From Treponema_B putidum (GTDB taxonomy: Bacteria > Spirochaetota > Spirochaetia > Treponematales > Treponemataceae): DNA of 64,000 nt. Within the stretch, counting starts at the first letter, position 1; each line of letters opens with the position of its first letter. Both the position numbers and the translations under genes were made by a program. A model generated the notes under the pieces. It did not search any database and was not told the origin of the DNA. It was given only the letters and a program-made list of their open reading frames with translations. Below, piece after piece: positions 16,226 through 24,840 of this stretch. Location of the stretch: NCBI RefSeq assembly GCF_007830595.1, contig NZ_VLLD01000001.1; one strand, given 5' to 3'.

Positions 16226-17527
16226 ATGAAAAAAAAGGTTTATCTTGGACTTACTGGAGATATTATTCATCCGGGGATTATCAACATTATCAATGAAGGT
16301 AAAAAATATGGACATCTTATAATAGGTCTATTAACCGATACGGCAATTGTTTCGCATAAGAGACTTCCGTATCTCTCTTATGAACAGCGTAAACAGGTTG
16401 TTGAAAACATTAAGGGTGTAAGCGAAGTCATTCCTCAGGAGGATTGGTCTTATATTCCGAACTTAAAAAAACTTAAGCCTGATTTTATTATTCACGGTGA
16501 TGATTGGAAAAGCGGCTCTTTAAGTAAGATTCGGGATGAGGTTATCGAAGTGATGAAAGAGTGGGGCGGCGAGGTTATTGAAGTTCCTTATACTAAGGGA
16601 ATTAATTCAAGCGCTCTTGCTTCAAATATGCACAGCATCGGTACCACCCCTGAAGTCAGAATGAAAACCTTGCGGCGTCTTATTGAAGCTAAGCCGATAG
16701 TTCGCATAATGGAAGCTCATTCAGGCCTTTCCGGACTTATTATAGAAAATCTTGAAGTACAAAAAGATGACGGTGTTCATCGTTATGACGGAATGTGGTC
16801 TTCCAGCTTGACAGACTCCACCAGTAAAGGAAAACCGGACATAGAAGCTGTTGATCTTACAACCCGTTTGCAAAGTTTAACTGATATTCTTGAATGTACT
16901 ACCAAGCCTATTATTTATGATGGAGACACAGGGGGGAAAACAGAGCACTTTGTGTTTACTGTACGGACCCTTGAGCGCAATGGTGTTTCCGCCATCATAA
17001 TTGAAGATAAGGTTGGCTTGAAGAAAAACAGTCTTTTCGGCACGGAAGCAAAACAGGAATTAGCATCTGTTGAAGATTTTTGTCATAAAATTTCCGAAGG
17101 AAAAAAAGCACAAGTTACAAAAGACTTTATGATAATAGCCCGTCTTGAGTCTCTTATAGCCGGACATTCCGTCGACGAAGCATTGGAGCGTGCTTTTGCC
17201 TATGTAAAAGCCGGTGCCGACGGCGTTATGATTCATAGTAAAGAAAAACACGGAAACGATATAAAAGAGTTTTGTGAACGCTTTAGAAAAGAATATGAGA
17301 AGGTTCCCATAGTCTTAGTTCCTACGACTTATAATCAGTTTACCGAAAAGGAATTGGCTGCATGGGGTGCAAACATAATCATCTATGCCAACCACATGCT
17401 GCGTGCTTCATATCCTGCAATGCTCAAAGCGGCAAAAACTATTTTAGAGGCTGAGCGTTCATTGGAAGTAAATGACATGTGCCTTTCGATTAAACAAATT
17501 TTGGAACTTATTCCGGGGACTAAATAA
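16226..17527 (+). CDS. aepX: Phosphoenolpyruvate phosphomutase with N-terminal cytidylyltransferase-like domain
   Basis: A 433-residue enzyme. Residues about 1-135 form a nucleotidyltransferase-fold domain (YLGLTGDIIHPGIINI, DFIIHGDDW) in which the usual HxGH motif reads HPGI, so it may not be catalytic. Residues about 140-433 are PEP mutase: SSLTDSTSKGKPDIEAVD, IIYDGDTGG and the diagnostic EDKVGLKKNSLFG. The mutase isomerises PEP to phosphonopyruvate, forming the carbon-phosphorus bond and committing to phosphonate synthesis. It starts the aepX-aepY-pntC operon. The start has an AAGGG site 9 bp upstream. The same domain fusion occurs in some other phosphonate producers. Confidence 0.93.
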   Translation: MKKKVYLGLTGDIIHPGIINIINEGKKYGHLIIGLLTDTAIVSHKRLPYLSYEQRKQVVENIKGVSEVIPQEDWSYIPNLKKLKPDFIIHGDDWKSGSLSKIRDEVIEVMKEWGGEVIEVPYTKGINSSALASNMHSIGTTPEVRMKTLRRLIEAKPIVRIMEAHSGLSGLIIENLEVQKDDGVHRYDGMWSSSLTDSTSKGKPDIEAVDLTTRLQSLTDILECTTKPIIYDGDTGGKTEHFVFTVRTLERNGVSAIIIEDKVGLKKNSLFGTEAKQELASVEDFCHKISEGKKAQVTKDFMIIARLESLIAGHSVDEALERAFAYVKAGADGVMIHSKEKHGNDIKEFCERFRKEYEKVPIVLVPTTYNQFTEKELAAWGANIIIYANHMLRASYPAMLKAAKTILEAERSLEVNDMCLSIKQILELIPGTK

Positions 17528-18661
17528 ATGATAAGACCTCAGTTTTTTTATGAGTTGTTAAAAGAAAACGGTACCGGCTTTTTTACCGGTGTGCCCGATT
17601 CTCTTTTAAAAAACTTTTGTGCGTATTTAACCGATACAGCGGCAAGCAAAAATCATATTATCGCAGCAAATGAAGGCTGTGCCGTAGGACTTGCTGCGGG
17701 ACATTATTTTGCAACAGGAAGAGTTCCGCTTGTTTATATGCAGAATTCCGGCTTGGGAAACACGGTCAACCCTCTACTTTCGCTTGCGGATAAGGAAGTG
17801 TATTCGGTTCCTCTGCTGCTGGTAATCGGATGGCGCGGTGAGCCGGGAGTTCACGATGAACCGCAGCATATAAAACAAGGCCGTGTTACCTGCTCTCTTC
17901 TTGATGCAATGGAAATTCCGTATTCCATCCTCTCGGATAAGGAAGAAGAGGCAAAACTTCAGCTTGAAAAAGCTTACTCGCATATAAAAGCTTCAAGTTC
18001 TCCTTATGCAGTTGTAGTGCGTAAAGGAATTTTTGATTCTTATACGTTAAAAACAAATGAGGCTGTCCCTGCCGAAATAAGCCGGGAGCAAGCTATAGAA
18101 CAAATAATTCTCAATGCTCCTTTAAATGCCGTTTTTGTTTCAACTACGGGAATGGCATCGCGGGAACTTTATGAGCTGCGTGATAAACACGGCCAAGGTC
18201 ATGCCAAAGATTTTTTAACGGTCGGCTCTATGGGGCATGCTTCACAAATTGCCCTAGGTATCGCTTTGACTAAAGAAGATAAAACCGTTTTTTGTATAGA
18301 TGGAGATGGGGCTGCTATTATGCACTTAGGCGGCTTGACAGCAATCGGTTCACAGAGACCGAAAAATATGGTGCACTTTGTTTTGAACAACGGTGCGCAT
18401 GATTCGGTAGGCGGTCAACCCACTGTAGCTCGAAAGATAAACTTATGCGCTGTTGCCGAAGCCTGCGGTTATGATAAGGTTGTGTCCGTTAAAACTCTTG
18501 AAGAATTACAATCAAGGTTAAAAGAACTGTGCACAAATTCCGGGTCTGTTTTTATCGAAGTTTTGGTATCAAAGGGTGCACGAGCCGATTTAGGAAGACC
18601 TAAGTCATCGCCTATTGAAAACAAAAAAGCTTTTATGGAATTTTTGGAGGGGAAAAAATGA
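17528..18661 (+). CDS. aepY: Phosphonopyruvate decarboxylase (thiamine-diphosphate enzyme)
   Basis: A 377-residue ThDP-dependent decarboxylase. The N-terminus has GTGFFTGVPDSLLKNFC and AANEGCAVGLAAGHY (containing the catalytic Glu). The C-terminus has GSMGHASQIALGIAL and the ThDP/Mg motif CIDGDGAAIMHLGG ending in VLNNGAHDSVGGQP. It decarboxylates phosphonopyruvate to phosphonoacetaldehyde, pulling the unfavourable mutase step forward. It starts directly after the aepX stop and overlaps pntC by 4 bp (ATGA), so the three are translationally coupled. At 377 residues it has normal length for the single-chain form. Confidence 0.94.
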   Translation: MIRPQFFYELLKENGTGFFTGVPDSLLKNFCAYLTDTAASKNHIIAANEGCAVGLAAGHYFATGRVPLVYMQNSGLGNTVNPLLSLADKEVYSVPLLLVIGWRGEPGVHDEPQHIKQGRVTCSLLDAMEIPYSILSDKEEEAKLQLEKAYSHIKASSSPYAVVVRKGIFDSYTLKTNEAVPAEISREQAIEQIILNAPLNAVFVSTTGMASRELYELRDKHGQGHAKDFLTVGSMGHASQIALGIALTKEDKTVFCIDGDGAAIMHLGGLTAIGSQRPKNMVHFVLNNGAHDSVGGQPTVARKINLCAVAEACGYDKVVSVKTLEELQSRLKELCTNSGSVFIEVLVSKGARADLGRPKSSPIENKKAFMEFLEGKK

Positions 18662-20508
18662 TTAAACAAGCTGTAATTTTGGCGGGCGGTTTGGGATCGC
18701 GCTTAAAAGATAAAACTAAGACTATGCCGAAGGGTTTTTTGGAAATAGGCGGTACTGCAATTGTTGAGCAATCCGTACAAAAGCTTCTTGCTCACGGAAT
18801 TGAAAAAATCATAATCGGAACAGGACATTGCAGCGAATACTATGACCGTCTTGCAAAAAAATACCCTGCCATTATCACGGTAAAAAATGAAAATTATGTT
18901 GCTACCGGCAGCATGGGGACTCTTGAGGTTTGCGCCCCTCTTGCGGACGAAGATTTTTTGCTTTTAGAATCCGACCTTATTTATGATTCAGCCGGTTTAT
19001 TTACGCTTATAAATGATGAACGGAAGAATCTTATTTTGGCAAGCGGTGCTACCCAATCGGGTGATGAGGTCTATCTTGAAGCCGATGAAAAAGCTTGTCT
19101 TACAGGCCTTTCTAAAAATAAAGAAACTTTGAAGAATGTTTTCGGCGAACTGGTCGGTATTACTAAATTGACAAAAGAAGCGTCAGATAAAATGTGTGCC
19201 TTTGCAAAAGCTCACCATACCGATTTACCTAAGATGGAATATGAACATGCGCTTTTGGAAGTTGCTAAAACGATGCCTGTTGCAATTAAAAAAATTGAGT
19301 ACTTTGTTTGGCGCGAAATAGATAATGAAGATCATTTAGAGATGGCTGTAAAAAATATTTATCCGCATATTGTTGAAAACGAGCAGCTGCGTGCGGTACG
19401 CCGTGAGGTCTTACTTAATCCCGGGCCTGCAACAACTACCGACAGCGTAAAATATGCGCAAGTTTCTGCCGATATCTGCCCGCGTGAAAAAGTATTCGGC
19501 GATTTAATGCAGTGGCTTTGCGATGAATTAAAACTTTTTGCTCTAGGCTCTGGTACAAATCCTGCCGAATATGAAACTGTTATGTTCGGATGTTCGGGCA
19601 CCGGTGCAGATGAGGTTATGGTTTCATCCTGTGTGCCTGATACGGGAAGACTTTTGGTAATAGATAACGGTTCCTACGGTGCCCGCATGGCAAAAATCGC
19701 ACAAGTATATAAAATTCCGATGGACGTTTTTAAAAGTTCTACGTATGAACCGATTGATTTACAAAAATTGGAAGCGGAATTTGCAACAAAAAAATATACT
19801 CACCTTGCTTGTGTTTATCACGAAACTACTACAGGGCTTTTGAATCCCTTGCATATCATCTGCCCTATGGCGAAAAAATACGGCATGGTTACGATTGTCG
19901 ATGCCGTAAGTGCATACTGCGGAATGCCTATGGACTTAAAAACACTCGGCATTGACTTTATGGCTTCTACCAGTAACAAAAACATTCAAGGAATGGCGGG
20001 CGTCGGTTTTGTTATCTGTAATAAGGCAGAACTTGAAAAGATAAAAGATTATCCCATGCGCAACTACTATCTTAATCTTTATGACCAATATGCTTATTTT
20101 TCAAAAACACACCAAACCCGTTTTACGCCGCCCGTACAAACCATGTATGCTTTGCGACAGGCTGTCTTAGAGACAAAACAGGAAACGGTTCAAAAACGTT
20201 ATGAACGCTATACCGCATGTTGGAATATCTTAGTCGCAGCCGTTAAAAAGCTCGGTCTTAAAATGCTGGTAAAAGAAGAACACCAGAGTCATTTTATTAC
20301 GGCAATATTGGAGCCTGAAACACCTAAATACAGCTTTGATGCCTTGCACGATTTTGCATCCGAACACAGTTTTACCATCTACCCCGGTAAACTCGGAAAC
20401 ATCAACACATTCCGCATTGCCAATATCGGCGATATCCAACCTGAAGAAATGCTCCGCTTTACAATGAAACTTGAAGAATATATGAAGGGGATTGGGGTAG
20501 GGGTGTAA
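18658..20508 (+). CDS. pntC: Bifunctional 2-aminoethylphosphonate cytidylyltransferase / AEP-pyruvate transaminase fusion
   Basis: A 616-residue fusion. Residues 1-235 are a nucleotidyltransferase (AVILAGGLGSRLKDKTK, MPKGFLEIGG, LLESDLIYD) of the LicC/PntC type. Residues about 245-616 are a class V PLP aminotransferase (LLNPGPATTTDSVKYAQ, FGCSGTGADEVM, the lysine in SNKNIQGMAGVGFV) that makes 2-aminoethylphosphonate (AEP) from phosphonoacetaldehyde. The two halves make AEP and then activate it to CMP-AEP for attachment to a glycan or lipid. I recall this fusion being characterised from T. denticola. It ends the phosphonate operon; the next gene is 109 bp on. CMP-AEP consumers are probably among the transferases downstream. 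Confidence 0.93.
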   Translation: MIKQAVILAGGLGSRLKDKTKTMPKGFLEIGGTAIVEQSVQKLLAHGIEKIIIGTGHCSEYYDRLAKKYPAIITVKNENYVATGSMGTLEVCAPLADEDFLLLESDLIYDSAGLFTLINDERKNLILASGATQSGDEVYLEADEKACLTGLSKNKETLKNVFGELVGITKLTKEASDKMCAFAKAHHTDLPKMEYEHALLEVAKTMPVAIKKIEYFVWREIDNEDHLEMAVKNIYPHIVENEQLRAVRREVLLNPGPATTTDSVKYAQVSADICPREKVFGDLMQWLCDELKLFALGSGTNPAEYETVMFGCSGTGADEVMVSSCVPDTGRLLVIDNGSYGARMAKIAQVYKIPMDVFKSSTYEPIDLQKLEAEFATKKYTHLACVYHETTTGLLNPLHIICPMAKKYGMVTIVDAVSAYCGMPMDLKTLGIDFMASTSNKNIQGMAGVGFVICNKAELEKIKDYPMRNYYLNLYDQYAYFSKTHQTRFTPPVQTMYALRQAVLETKQETVQKRYERYTACWNILVAAVKKLGLKMLVKEEHQSHFITAILEPETPKYSFDALHDFASEHSFTIYPGKLGNINTFRIANIGDIQPEEMLRFTMKLEEYMKGIGVGV

Positions 20509-20511
20509 TGA

Positions 20512-20532
20512 TATGCCATTTAGAATGGCATA
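20512..20532. repeat. Perfect 9-bp inverted repeat between pntC and the exporter permease
   Basis: TATGCCATT and AATGGCATA flank a TAG loop, starting 3 bp after the pntC stop. No T-run follows, so it is more likely an mRNA-stabilising hairpin, attenuator or operator than a classical terminator. A TTGACA box is at 20548-20553 but has no matching -10. Confidence 0.55.
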
Positions 20533-20617
20533 AATATGTCGATGGTATTGACATATAATACGGAATAGAAATCATGCCTGCGTGGGAATATTTTGAATAA
20601 TTTTTAAGGAACAGTTT

Positions 20618-21475
20618 ATGACTCTAACAAAAACGGAAGAAACTTGGGATTTAATTATAGAACCAAAGCGTAAGCTTTTGGATATACCCATTCGCGAAGT
20701 AATAAGATATAGGGATCTTATTGCTCTTTTTATAAAGAGGGATTTTGTTACGCAGTACAAACAAACAATTTTGGGACCATTGTGGTTTATTATAAACCCG
20801 CTTATTTCAACGGTAATGTATGCTTTCGTATTCGGTAATCTGGCAAAGTTAAGTACTGACGGTGTTCCTCATATTTTATTTTATTATGCAGGCACAATGC
20901 TATGGTCTTTTTTTGCAGGCTGTTTTACCGATGCTACAAATATCTTTGTAAATAATGCATCTTTATTTGGAAAGGTTTATTTTCCTCGTCTGACTGTTCC
21001 TATAAGTAATATTGCGAGTAATGTTACAAGAATATTGGTGCAATTTTTGTGTTTGATGGGCTTTTTTGTTTATTATTTAGTAACTTCAGATGTTTTAAGA
21101 CCTTCTTTGTTAGCTCTTCTTTTTCCGCTTATTTTGATTTGGATTGCATCTGTTGCAACAGGAATGGGAATGGTTATATCGGCTTTAACAACTAAGTATA
21201 AAGATTTAAGACTCCTAGTAAATTTTGCCTTAAATCTTGCAATGTATGCCACTGCTGTAGTTTATCCGGTGTCTCAAATTCCTCAAAGGTTTCATTGGGT
21301 ATTATATGCTAATCCGATGAATGCTCCTATTGAACTTTTTAGACTTTGGTTTTATGGGGCCGGCGGAATTCCCTTTCAGGCAATTATTTCGAGTATTTTG
21401 CTGACTCTTTTCTTTTTGTTTATAGGGCTTATTATGTTTAATCAAAATGAGCGTAATTTTATTGATGTGGTGTAG
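20618..21475 (+). CDS. wzm: ABC-2 type polysaccharide export permease (Wzm/TagG-like)
   Basis: A 285-residue membrane protein with the family signature IKRDFVTQYKQTILGPLWFIINPLISTVMYAFVF compressed here as the RDF...QTILGPLW region, about six helices, and the C-terminal PVSQIPQRFHWVLYANPMN. It would form the inner-membrane channel that exports an undecaprenyl-linked glycan made in the cytoplasm. The matching ATPase is at 22459, but two unrelated small genes lie between, which is unusual because such pairs are normally adjacent. AAGGA precedes the ATG. Confidence 0.9.
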   Translation: MTLTKTEETWDLIIEPKRKLLDIPIREVIRYRDLIALFIKRDFVTQYKQTILGPLWFIINPLISTVMYAFVFGNLAKLSTDGVPHILFYYAGTMLWSFFAGCFTDATNIFVNNASLFGKVYFPRLTVPISNIASNVTRILVQFLCLMGFFVYYLVTSDVLRPSLLALLFPLILIWIASVATGMGMVISALTTKYKDLRLLVNFALNLAMYATAVVYPVSQIPQRFHWVLYANPMNAPIELFRLWFYGAGGIPFQAIISSILLTLFFLFIGLIMFNQNERNFIDVV

Positions 21476-21510
21476 GAGACATACAGCGAGCTTTAACAAG
21501 CAGGAATTAT

Positions 21511-21813
21511 ATGATGAAATCAATGATACGGGATTGCTTATGGGATTATAGTATCAGTGAACCGGAACTGCAGTCTATCATTACAGGCGGTGATATGAAA
21601 AAAAAGCAATGGCTTTTTAATCGCATTGTGTATAACTCGCAGGATAAAATCGGTGATTTGCTGTTGTTTTCCAAAAAGGATTTATGCACTCTTTTTGACG
21701 GCTTTACTTTTTCTCATCGTTCCGGTTTAACGTGGGAAGTATACATGGCCTTGAGAAACACAATGCTGAACGAACGGCAGTATATAGAAAAGTTACAATG
21801 GAAAAAACTATAG
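21511..21813 (+). CDS. Small protein (DUF6922-like), putative partner of the adjacent nucleotidyltransferase
   Basis: A 100-residue soluble protein (IRDCLWDYSISEPELQSI, GDLLLFSKKDLCTLF, then WEVYMALRNTML). The LWDY start and following helices resemble the small DUF6922 proteins often found beside AbiEii-type nucleotidyltransferases; I assign this with limited certainty. It overlaps the next gene by 16 bp, so the two are coupled. A role as antitoxin or regulator of that protein is inference from the arrangement. An AGGA motif precedes the ATG; a second in-frame ATG follows immediately at 21514. Confidence 0.6.
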   Translation: MMKSMIRDCLWDYSISEPELQSIITGGDMKKKQWLFNRIVYNSQDKIGDLLLFSKKDLCTLFDGFTFSHRSGLTWEVYMALRNTMLNERQYIEKLQWKKL

Positions 21814-22466
21814 TGCAGAATTATGATGAGTTGTATGCTCTTCAAGATAGGGTATTAGGGATTGTCTTTTCAGAAGAAACGCCGTTTTATTTAACAGGGG
21901 GAACTGCACTCCATCGCTTTTATTGTAATGCACGTTATTCGGACGATTTGGATTTTTTTATGAACGGACAGCCCTATTTTTATGATGAAGTCAAAGAGAT
22001 TATCTATAGGTTAAGAAAATACTTTGAGATTGAAACTGTGATAAATGCAAAAGATTTTTTGCGGATAAAAATAGGGCAATTGAAAATTGACTTTGTAAAC
22101 GATAGAGTATATAAGTACGGAATTTCAAATAAAATATGCGATTTTGCAGTTGATAATGTGTTTAATATACTGGCAAATAAATTAACGGCAGTTATCGGAC
22201 GTGATGAAGAAAAAGATGTATTTGATATTGTTTCCGTTTGTTTGATGTATGAGTTTGATTGGAAAATGATTTTGAAAGCAGCACATCAAAAAGAATACTT
22301 TGATGATTGTACGCTTATTGAGCGCTTAAAAACGTTTCCGCTTTGGTGGCTGGAAAATCTGAAATTGATAAAACCTATGCCTATAACGGAAACTCTGATT
22401 TTTACAATCTGTCATGATATAAGACAAAAGGATAAAAACTCGGTGTTTGGGATTAAATATGAGTAA
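21798..22466 (+). CDS. AbiEii-like nucleotidyltransferase
   Basis: A 222-residue protein starting at ATG 21798 (MEKTIVQNYDELY). An upstream TTG at 21732 is in frame but lies inside the previous gene. It has TPFYLTGGTALHRFY followed by RYSDDLDFFMNG, the GG(T/S)x...DLDF active site of the AbiEii/type IV toxin nucleotidyltransferase superfamily. Such enzymes transfer nucleotides to RNA or proteins; the target here is unknown. It lies between the polysaccharide exporter permease and its ATPase, overlapping the latter by 8 bp. This suggests either an inserted toxin-antitoxin-like module or a recruited regulator. Confidence 0.78.
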   Translation: MEKTIVQNYDELYALQDRVLGIVFSEETPFYLTGGTALHRFYCNARYSDDLDFFMNGQPYFYDEVKEIIYRLRKYFEIETVINAKDFLRIKIGQLKIDFVNDRVYKYGISNKICDFAVDNVFNILANKLTAVIGRDEEKDVFDIVSVCLMYEFDWKMILKAAHQKEYFDDCTLIERLKTFPLWWLENLKLIKPMPITETLIFTICHDIRQKDKNSVFGIKYE

Positions 22467-23733
22467 TACTGTAATAAAGATAGAGCATCTTTCAAAGATG
22501 TATAAACTGGGCCTAATAAACAACGATGCTCTTTTTAGGGATATTCAAAGTTGGTGGGCATTAAAACGAGGAAAGGAAGATCCTCATTCACAGATTGGTA
22601 AAGATAAATATCTAGGCTCCGATACCGAATTTTGGGCCTTAAAAGATTTAACATTTGATATTAAGCAGGGGGACAGGGTTGGTATAATCGGCAAAAATGG
22701 AGCTGGTAAGTCTACATTACTAAAAGTGCTTTCTCGTATAACTACTCCTACTGAAGGTTCTGTAAAAATAAGAGGAAAGGTTTCAAGCTTACTGGAAGTA
22801 GGTACGGGGTTTCACGGTGAACTTACAGGACGGGAAAATATTTATTTAAATGGAGCAATCCTCGGCATGAAAAAGGCTGAAATTGACCGTAAACTTGATG
22901 AGATTATAGATTTTTCAGGTATTGAAAAGCACATTGATACGCCTGTAAAACGGTATTCAAGCGGTATGTATGTCCGCCTTGCTTTTGCGGTTGCCGCCTA
23001 TTTGGATAGCGATATTCTGATAGCTGATGAAGTGCTGGCCGTAGGAGATGTCGCCTTTCAAAAAAAAGCTTTGGGAAAGATGAACGAACTGAGTACGGGA
23101 CAGGGCAGAACGGTACTGTTTGTAAGCCACAATATGACTATGGTTAGAAAATTGTGTGACAAAGGAATTTTTCTTGAAACAGGAAAAATTAAGTATGATG
23201 GCGATATTGAAAATGGGATTAAATTATATTTGGAAAAACATCCTGCTAATTTGAAAATTCACTATAACTTTGATGGGCAGATACGTAGCTTTTTAGATAG
23301 AGGAACCAATTTTATTATTCATGATTTTTATTTTTTAGATAAAGAAAATGCACAGTTTCTATCTACAGAACTAATGAAGTTTCGTATAAACATTGAAGCA
23401 AAACACAATTTTGAAAATTTACGTATTCGATTGGAGATACGAACTCTTGATGAAACGAATGTAGGAATGTCAGAATCAAAACCCTTGTTTTCAATTTATG
23501 CTGGAGAAAGCAAAATATTGGATTTTGGTTTTAATATTTCCAATCTGGCTGAAGGAATGTATACTCTGCGATTAACAATATTTGAGCTGAATCAATTGGG
23601 ACTTCATAAGGGTTTTGATGAAACCACTGAACTTATTTATTTTGAAGTAATAGAATCGGAGTTGGATAGAACAAATTGGTTGCCGCAATATTGGGGACAT
23701 GTAAAGCTATCACCGGTGCAAAGTCTCTTATAA
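22459..23733 (+). CDS. wzt: ABC exporter ATPase with C-terminal carbohydrate-recognition extension (Wzt-like)
   Basis: A 424-residue protein. Residues ~1-245 are an ABC cassette: Walker A GKNGAGKST, Q-loop region VSSLLEVGTGFHGELTG, signature YSSGMYVRLAFA, Walker B ILIADEVLAVGD and H-loop FVSHN. Residues ~270-424 are a beta-rich domain as in Wzt proteins that read the non-reducing end of the glycan before export. Together with the permease at 20618 it forms an O-antigen-type ABC exporter. ATG 22459 is preferred over TTG 22447. The presence of a Wzt-type C-terminal domain implies chain-terminator modification, which fits the methyl- and sulfo-transferases downstream. Confidence 0.9.
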   Translation: MSNTVIKIEHLSKMYKLGLINNDALFRDIQSWWALKRGKEDPHSQIGKDKYLGSDTEFWALKDLTFDIKQGDRVGIIGKNGAGKSTLLKVLSRITTPTEGSVKIRGKVSSLLEVGTGFHGELTGRENIYLNGAILGMKKAEIDRKLDEIIDFSGIEKHIDTPVKRYSSGMYVRLAFAVAAYLDSDILIADEVLAVGDVAFQKKALGKMNELSTGQGRTVLFVSHNMTMVRKLCDKGIFLETGKIKYDGDIENGIKLYLEKHPANLKIHYNFDGQIRSFLDRGTNFIIHDFYFLDKENAQFLSTELMKFRINIEAKHNFENLRIRLEIRTLDETNVGMSESKPLFSIYAGESKILDFGFNISNLAEGMYTLRLTIFELNQLGLHKGFDETTELIYFEVIESELDRTNWLPQYWGHVKLSPVQSLL

Positions 23734-23745
23734 GGAAAAACAATT

Positions 23746-24837
23746 ATGAAAATAGGCATAATCACTTTATCAGCTTCGTACAATTGCGGTTCTATGTTAC
23801 AGGCTTATGCTCTAAAATCAATCTTAAAAAAATATGGGGATGTAGAAATTATAAATTTTACTTCCGAGAAGTCCGAACGGCAATATCAAATTATACCTTC
23901 TTCAATTATTGATAAATTTAGATTTTTTAAAAATGATAGAAAACATTTTATTAAAGTGTTCTATGAAAAAAAAGGGTATACAGAGTTTCAACGATATAAG
24001 CTCAAACTTTCAAATAAAAAACTATATGCAAATCAATTATATACAATAGTTGAAAAGTTTGATGTCATTGTTGCTGGAAGTGACCAAATATGGAATGTAG
24101 ATATGAATGATTTTGATGAAGCGTTTTTTTGTGACTGGTTTAAAGGAAAAAAAGTTGCCTACGCTCCAAGCTTAGGACAGACAGATATATCTACAAGTTC
24201 GAAAGCAGAAAAGTATAAAAAGTATATAGATTCTTTTGATTTTATTTCAGCTAGAGAAAAGTTTGGAAGTTTATGTTTAAAGAAATTGTTAAAAAAAGAT
24301 ATTCCTATTGTATTGGATCCTACGCTTTTGGTGACAAAAGAAGAATGGAAGCGCTTGATAGGGAAGCCTCTGATAGCAAGTGAATATATTTTCTATTATT
24401 CTTGGGCATATTTATGTAATGAATTAAATATATTAGTAAAAGAAAAAAGTGCAGGGAAAAAAATGCCTGTTTATGTTTTGGATGCTCATAAGTGGAGTAA
24501 TTCTCATCATAAAAAATATGGTTTTAATTTGTTAAGTAGAGGCGGCCCGTCTGTTTTTTTAAATTTAATGTATTATGCAAAAGAATGTTATGTGGAATCG
24601 TTTCATGGTTTACTCTTTGCATATATCTTTAATAAGGATTTTTGGATCTTAAATGTATCTGAGAACCTTAAGGAAGATGATATCCGGTTATATGAAATGA
24701 TGTCTTTGTTAAATGTACAAAATCGGTTATTATGGCCCAATAGGAAAGATATATCTTCCGATATATCTTTTAACTCTTCGAGATTGGATTTTTATGCTAA
24801 AAAATCTTTTTTATATTTGGATGAGGCTTTTAAATAA
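23746..24837 (+). CDS. Polysaccharide pyruvyl transferase family protein
   Basis: A 363-residue cytoplasmic enzyme. It has the family start IGIITLSASYNCGSMLQAYA, the central VIVAGSDQIWNVD and C-terminal YVESFHGLLFAYIFNKDF. Members such as WcaK/CsaB transfer pyruvate from PEP onto sugars to form ketals, adding negative charge to surface glycans. The acceptor is unknown. It is the first of a run of closely spaced tailoring genes. Confidence 0.82.
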   Translation: MKIGIITLSASYNCGSMLQAYALKSILKKYGDVEIINFTSEKSERQYQIIPSSIIDKFRFFKNDRKHFIKVFYEKKGYTEFQRYKLKLSNKKLYANQLYTIVEKFDVIVAGSDQIWNVDMNDFDEAFFCDWFKGKKVAYAPSLGQTDISTSSKAEKYKKYIDSFDFISAREKFGSLCLKKLLKKDIPIVLDPTLLVTKEEWKRLIGKPLIASEYIFYYSWAYLCNELNILVKEKSAGKKMPVYVLDAHKWSNSHHKKYGFNLLSRGGPSVFLNLMYYAKECYVESFHGLLFAYIFNKDFWILNVSENLKEDDIRLYEMMSLLNVQNRLLWPNRKDISSDISFNSSRLDFYAKKSFLYLDEAFK

Positions 24838-24840
24838 AGT

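Noticed and set aside
20548..20553. TTGACA box upstream of the exporter permease
   Set aside because: No acceptable -10 box at 16-18 bp, so a promoter is not supported.
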